Source of the DNA: Myroides phaeus
GTDB taxonomy: Bacteria > Bacteroidota > Bacteroidia > Flavobacteriales > Flavobacteriaceae
Direction of reading: 5' to 3'
Assembly: GCF_900099675.1 (NCBI RefSeq)
Contig: NZ_FNDQ01000011.1
Location: 42,581-106,580, forward strand
DNA: 64,000 nucleotides
Below, in pieces: positions 60,887 to 64,000 of this stretch (position 1 is the first letter of the stretch; each line of letters starts with the position of its first letter). A program made the translations under genes and the position numbers. A model generated the notes under the pieces. The model saw nothing but the letters and a program-made list of their open reading frames with translations. It had not been told where the DNA came from and searched no databases.

Positions 60887-62413
60887 TTATTCCCACTCAA
60901 TTGTTGCAGGTGGTTTTGAACTAATGTCGTAAACCACTCTATTTACACCTTTTACTCGGTTAATAATTTTATTAGAAATTTCCATTAAGAACTCATAAGG
61001 TAAGTGAACCCAATCAGCAGTCATACCATCTGTAGAAGCAACCGCTCTAAGTGCTACAACTTTTTCATACGTTCTCTCGTCTCCCATTACACCAACACTA
61101 TTTACAGGTAATAAAATAGCTCCAGCTTGCCACACTTGGTTGTACAATCCGTGCTCTTTTAATCCTTCTACGAAAATAGCATCAACTTCTTGTAATAAGC
61201 GAACTTTCTCTTGTGTAATATCTCCTAAAATTCTAATTGCTAATCCAGGCCCTGGGAAAGGGTGTCTTCCTAACAATTCAGGATCAATTCCTAAAGAAGC
61301 TCCTACTCTACGTACCTCATCTTTGAAAAGCATACGTAAAGGCTCTACTATTTTCAACTTCATAAAGTCAGGTAATCCTCCCACATTGTGGTGAGATTTA
61401 ATAGTAGCAGAAGGTCCTTTTACAGAAATAGACTCAATAACGTCTGGGTAAATAGTTCCTTGTCCTAAGAAAGTAGCATCTTCAATTAATTTTGACTCTG
61501 CGTCAAAAACATCGATAAACGCTTTACCAATAGCTTTACGTTTTTGCTCTGGATCTTCTAATCCTGCTAAAGCAGTCATAAAAAGGTCAGTAGCATCAAC
61601 TCCTTTTACGTTTAATCCCATTCCGTTGTATTGATTTAATACATTTTGGAACTCGTTTTTACGTAATAAACCATTGTTTACGAAGATACAGTGTAAGTTT
61701 TCACCGATAGCTTTGTGTAATAACACAGCAGCTACAGTAGAATCTACTCCCCCAGAAAGTGCTAAAACTACTTTCTCATCTCCGATTTTATTTCTCAAAT
61801 CTTCAATTGTCTCTTCTACGAAAGCGTTAGGTGTAAAATCTTGTTTTACTCCTGCGATATCTACTAAAAAGTTTTTCAACAATGTTGTTCCATCTGTTGA
61901 GTGATAAACCTCTGGGTGGAATTGAATTGCATACGTTTGCTCTCCTTCAACTTTGTACGCAGCGTTAGTAACGTCTTTTGTACTTGCTAAAAGAACAGCA
62001 TTTGTCGGTAAAGTTTTAATAGTATCACTGTGGCTCATCCACACTTGACTGTTTTGAGGAATGTCTTTAAGGAATGCGTCTTCAGCTATAAAATCTAAAT
62101 TCGCTCTACCATATTCTCTTGTATTAGATGGTGCAACCTCTCCTCCATAGAAATGAGCAAGATATTGCGCACCATAACACACAGCTAATAAAGGCATTTT
62201 TCCTTTAATATTAGACAAGTCAGGGTGTAACGCTTCTTCCGAGCGAACTGAATAAGGACTTCCTGATAAAATTACTGCTTTGTAAGCTGATAAGTCCTGT
62301 GGTAAATCATTAAAAGGTAAGATTTCGCAGAATATATTTAACTCACGAACTCTTCGCGCAATCAACTGAGTGTATTGCGATCCAAAATCTAAAATAAGTA
62401 CATTGTGTTGCAT
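60887..62413 (-). CDS. guaA: GMP synthetase (glutamine-hydrolysing)
   Basis: 508 residues. Class I glutamine amidotransferase domain with nucleophile Cys79 in LAVCYGAQ and His/Glu in FHPEVYH near 166; ATP pyrophosphatase domain with P-loop [11 protein letters not shown] near 219; C-terminal dimerisation domain ending PPATIEWE. Converts XMP to GMP. Start set at the ATG at 62413; the longer frame uses TTG at 62419. A -7 box TATTTTTG (62417-62424) ends only three bases before this ATG, so the mRNA may be leaderless. Confidence 0.96.
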   Translation of the reverse strand: MQHNVLILDFGSQYTQLIARRVRELNIFCEILPFNDLPQDLSAYKAVILSGSPYSVRSEEALHPDLSNIKGKMPLLAVCYGAQYLAHFYGGEVAPSNTREYGRANLDFIAEDAFLKDIPQNSQVWMSHSDTIKTLPTNAVLLASTKDVTNAAYKVEGEQTYAIQFHPEVYHSTDGTTLLKNFLVDIAGVKQDFTPNAFVEETIEDLRNKIGDEKVVLALSGGVDSTVAAVLLHKAIGENLHCIFVNNGLLRKNEFQNVLNQYNGMGLNVKGVDATDLFMTALAGLEDPEQKRKAIGKAFIDVFDAESKLIEDATFLGQGTIYPDVIESISVKGPSATIKSHHNVGGLPDFMKLKIVEPLRMLFKDEVRRVGASLGIDPELLGRHPFPGPGLAIRILGDITQEKVRLLQEVDAIFVEGLKEHGLYNQVWQAGAILLPVNSVGVMGDERTYEKVVALRAVASTDGMTADWVHLPYEFLMEISNKIINRVKGVNRVVYDISSKPPATIEWE

Positions 62414-62416
62414 GCG

Positions 62417-62424
62417 CAAAAATA
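62417..62424 (-). promoter_or_regulatory. -7 box abutting the guaA start codon
   Basis: TATTTTTG on the minus strand followed by CGC and ATG. With the usual spacing the transcript would start at, or within a base or two of, the A of ATG. Confidence 0.55.
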
Positions 62425-62596
62425 GTTATTTCAACCGTATCTAAAAAAAGATTTTTATATTTCTTTCAATTTGGTATAATATATGTATTCTAAAGCCTGA
62501 AGTTCTTTTTAATAAGAGAACGTGAAAATAAATACTAATTTTTTAATTTTATGGTAATTATACATCATTTTCTATTATTTTACAATCTTGATTAGT

Positions 62597-62604
62597 TATA
62601 TTTG
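62597..62604 (+). promoter_or_regulatory. -7 box of the glutamate symporter gene
   Basis: TATATTTG matches TAnnTTTG, 56 bases before the ATG at 62661. Confidence 0.55.
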
Positions 62605-62660
62605 CCTATCAAAGAATTTATTTTCTTCACTTAATTATTTACAAAAAAACTTATCGTTAT

Positions 62661-63866
62661 ATGGAATTCGGAATATACGAAACGCTTATGTTAGCCTGTT
62701 TAGTGCTCTTATTAGGTCGTTTTTTGGTTCAAAAAATTAATTTCTTCAAAAAATATAACATTCCAGAACCTGTAGTTGGGGGATTTCTCGTAGCTTTATT
62801 AAGTTGGGGCGCATTTGCCTTTCTTAACAAAGAGTTTACTTTTCACGAAGGTCTTCAAAATAGTATGATGTACATCTTTTTCTCTTCGATTGGTCTTAAT
62901 GCTGACTTTTCTAAATTGATCAAAGGAGGTAAAGCCCTTGTTATATTCTTAGTTATTGCAGCTCTTTTCATTTTATGTCAAAACTCTCTTGGTGTACTGA
63001 TGGCCAAATTAATGAATATCGACCTTCGATTTGGATTAATTGCCGGTTCTATTACACTTACAGGTGGACACGGTACTGCTGGTGCTTGGGCTAACGACTT
63101 TATGGCAAGCGGAAACCCACTACTGGGAGCAAAAGAAATTGGATTAGCTTGTGCTACTTTCGGTTTAATTTTTGGTGGTACAATTGGAGGTCCTTTAGCA
63201 CATCGTTTGTTAAAGAAGAAAAACTATACTGAACTAAGCCCTGAGGAAATTGAATTTAGAGAAGAGACTCACGAGATGTCTGACGAAGCTTTCCCTGCAG
63301 AAAAAGTAACTTATAAGTCAATTATGATTACGGTAACAATGCTTTCTGTTTGTTTGGTGCTTGGACAAGTATTAGCTGATTGGAATGCACAGTACTCTTT
63401 TAAACTACCAACGTTTGTGTGGTGTTTGTTTGTAGGTGTAATCATTAGAAACGTTTTAAGCAACGCTTTAAAAGTTAAAATAAATAATGAACCTGTTGAT
63501 ATTTTAGGGAACGTTGGACTTTCAATCTTCTTAGCTTGCGCATTAATGTCTTTAAAACTTTGGTTAATTGTTGATTTAGCTCTTCCTGTTTTAGTTATCT
63601 TAATTGTACAAGTTATCTTAATGTGGTTGTTTGCAGCAAACGTAACGTATAGAGTAATGGGGAAAGATTATGATGCAATCATTTTAAGTGCCGGACATTG
63701 TGGATTTGGACTTGGTGCTACTTCTACTGCAGTTGCCAATATTCAAGCTGTTACAAATCGTTTCGGACCATCATATAAAGCGTTTTTAATCATTCCAATG
63801 GTGGGGGCGTTTTTTATCGACATTTTAAACGCGTTAATATTAAACTTGTTTATTAGTTTCATCTAA
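62661..63866 (+). CDS. gltS: Sodium/glutamate symporter GltS
   Basis: 401 residues with about ten membrane helices. GltS family features: IPEPVVGGFLVALL near residue 34, the re-entrant GHGTAGAWANDF near 136 and a second inverted-repeat half with GHCGFGLGATSTAVANI near 348. Takes up glutamate with Na+. Monocistronic. Its 3' end is 39 bases from the terminal repeat of an IS. Confidence 0.93.
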   Translation: MEFGIYETLMLACLVLLLGRFLVQKINFFKKYNIPEPVVGGFLVALLSWGAFAFLNKEFTFHEGLQNSMMYIFFSSIGLNADFSKLIKGGKALVIFLVIAALFILCQNSLGVLMAKLMNIDLRFGLIAGSITLTGGHGTAGAWANDFMASGNPLLGAKEIGLACATFGLIFGGTIGGPLAHRLLKKKNYTELSPEEIEFREETHEMSDEAFPAEKVTYKSIMITVTMLSVCLVLGQVLADWNAQYSFKLPTFVWCLFVGVIIRNVLSNALKVKINNEPVDILGNVGLSIFLACALMSLKLWLIVDLALPVLVILIVQVILMWLFAANVTYRVMGKDYDAIILSAGHCGFGLGATSTAVANIQAVTNRFGPSYKAFLIIPMVGAFFIDILNALILNLFISFI

Positions 63867-63905
63867 GCGAAACTTAAAAAATATATACAAAAGGACTATC
63901 GGATG

Positions 63906-64000
63906 TGGACTGACCCCAAAAAGTTGGACGAAGTTATGCAATCTTTTTAATATAATGAGCTCGGTATTCTACCGGGCTCATTCCATTTAAATTAATGCGA
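63906..64000 (-). mobile_element. 3' end of an IS3-family element, cut by the window end
   Basis: The terminal repeat TGGACTGACCCCAAAAAG starts at 63906 and reads inward on the minus-strand copy. Sequence is nearly the same as the right end of the IS at 53555-54511, in opposite orientation. The rest lies beyond the window. Confidence 0.85.
63934..64000 (-). CDS. IS3-family transposase OrfB, C-terminal fragment (truncated by window)
   Basis: The last 21 codons read RINLNGMSPVEYRAHYIKKI followed by A and a TAA stop. It matches the C-terminus of the broken copy at 54421-54480 but keeps the stop codon lost there, so this copy may be intact and able to supply transposase. Confidence 0.8.
   Translation of the reverse strand, partial: RINLNGMSPVEYRAHYIKKIA

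Overview
The window is chromosomal DNA of an AT-rich flavobacterium (Bacteroidota, Flavobacteriia; Myroides or a close relative is my guess and is not proven). The evidence is: type IX secretion (PorP/SprF protein, gliding-type and Por-type C-terminal sorting domains), repeated Bacteroidota -7 boxes of the form TAnnTTTG, bacillithiol synthesis, a tmRNA tag GENNYALAA, and families typical of this class (DUF5606, VF530, DUF3810, NDH-2, heme A synthase).

Layout. 1-1170: an intergenic inverted-repeat element pair and four tandem tRNA-His genes with their own promoter and terminator. 1222-6849: bacillithiol deacetylase, isochorismate synthase plus a hotdog thioesterase, then threonylcarbamoyl-AMP synthase, CCA-adding enzyme and heme A synthase. 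The tRNA-His genes do not encode CCA, so they depend on the CCA enzyme. 6922-11645: alpha/beta hydrolase, a secreted unknown, an IS scrap, a T9SS-secreted subtilase, and MazG. 11932-15794: a probable metal-uptake island (small Cys/His protein, TonB receptor, HxlR regulator, His-rich surface lipoprotein). 16265-20990: DUF5606, peptide deformylase, FUSC membrane protein, AlaDH/PNT dehydrogenase. 21179-22384: tmRNA, an inverted copy of its 3' end, a tiny lipoprotein and a candidate small RNA. 22803-24200: a membrane-anchored LuxR-type regulator. 24298-36858: a tight six-gene minus-strand operon for a T9SS surface structure. It encodes a 1751-residue protein with nine 85-residue repeats, a small secreted protein, an 858-residue secreted protein, a gliding-CTD protein, PorP/SprF and an OmpA-type periplasmic protein. 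37400-39997: a 45-aa basic protein and a lipoprotein convergent with a FAD oxidoreductase; those two genes share a 38-bp inverted repeat that includes their last codons. 40338-45249: a TolC/HlyD/MFS tripartite exporter with a divergent AraC regulator. 45551-46861: an orphan paralogue of the gliding-CTD protein. 47310-56888: VF530, DoxX, SDR, DPP-IV-like peptidase, a hydrolase-like protein, a CI-like repressor, an internally deleted IS3-family element, thioredoxin, a ferredoxin-like protein and DUF3810. 56889-63866: NDH-2, DUF3820, LysM/PBP1 protein, GMP synthetase, glutamate symporter. The last 95 bases are the 3' end of another copy of the same IS family.

The signals I find most novel are four intergenic elements built from 11-bp-periodic units in inverted arms around an A-rich core (147-245, 524-633, 15883-15975, 45314-45417), the six-gene T9SS repeat-fibre operon with its near-identical 255-bp repeats, the gene-end palindrome at 38347-38428, and a compact candidate sRNA at 22317-22384. 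Many listed start codons were moved to an internal ATG where the longest reading frame began with TTG or GTG.
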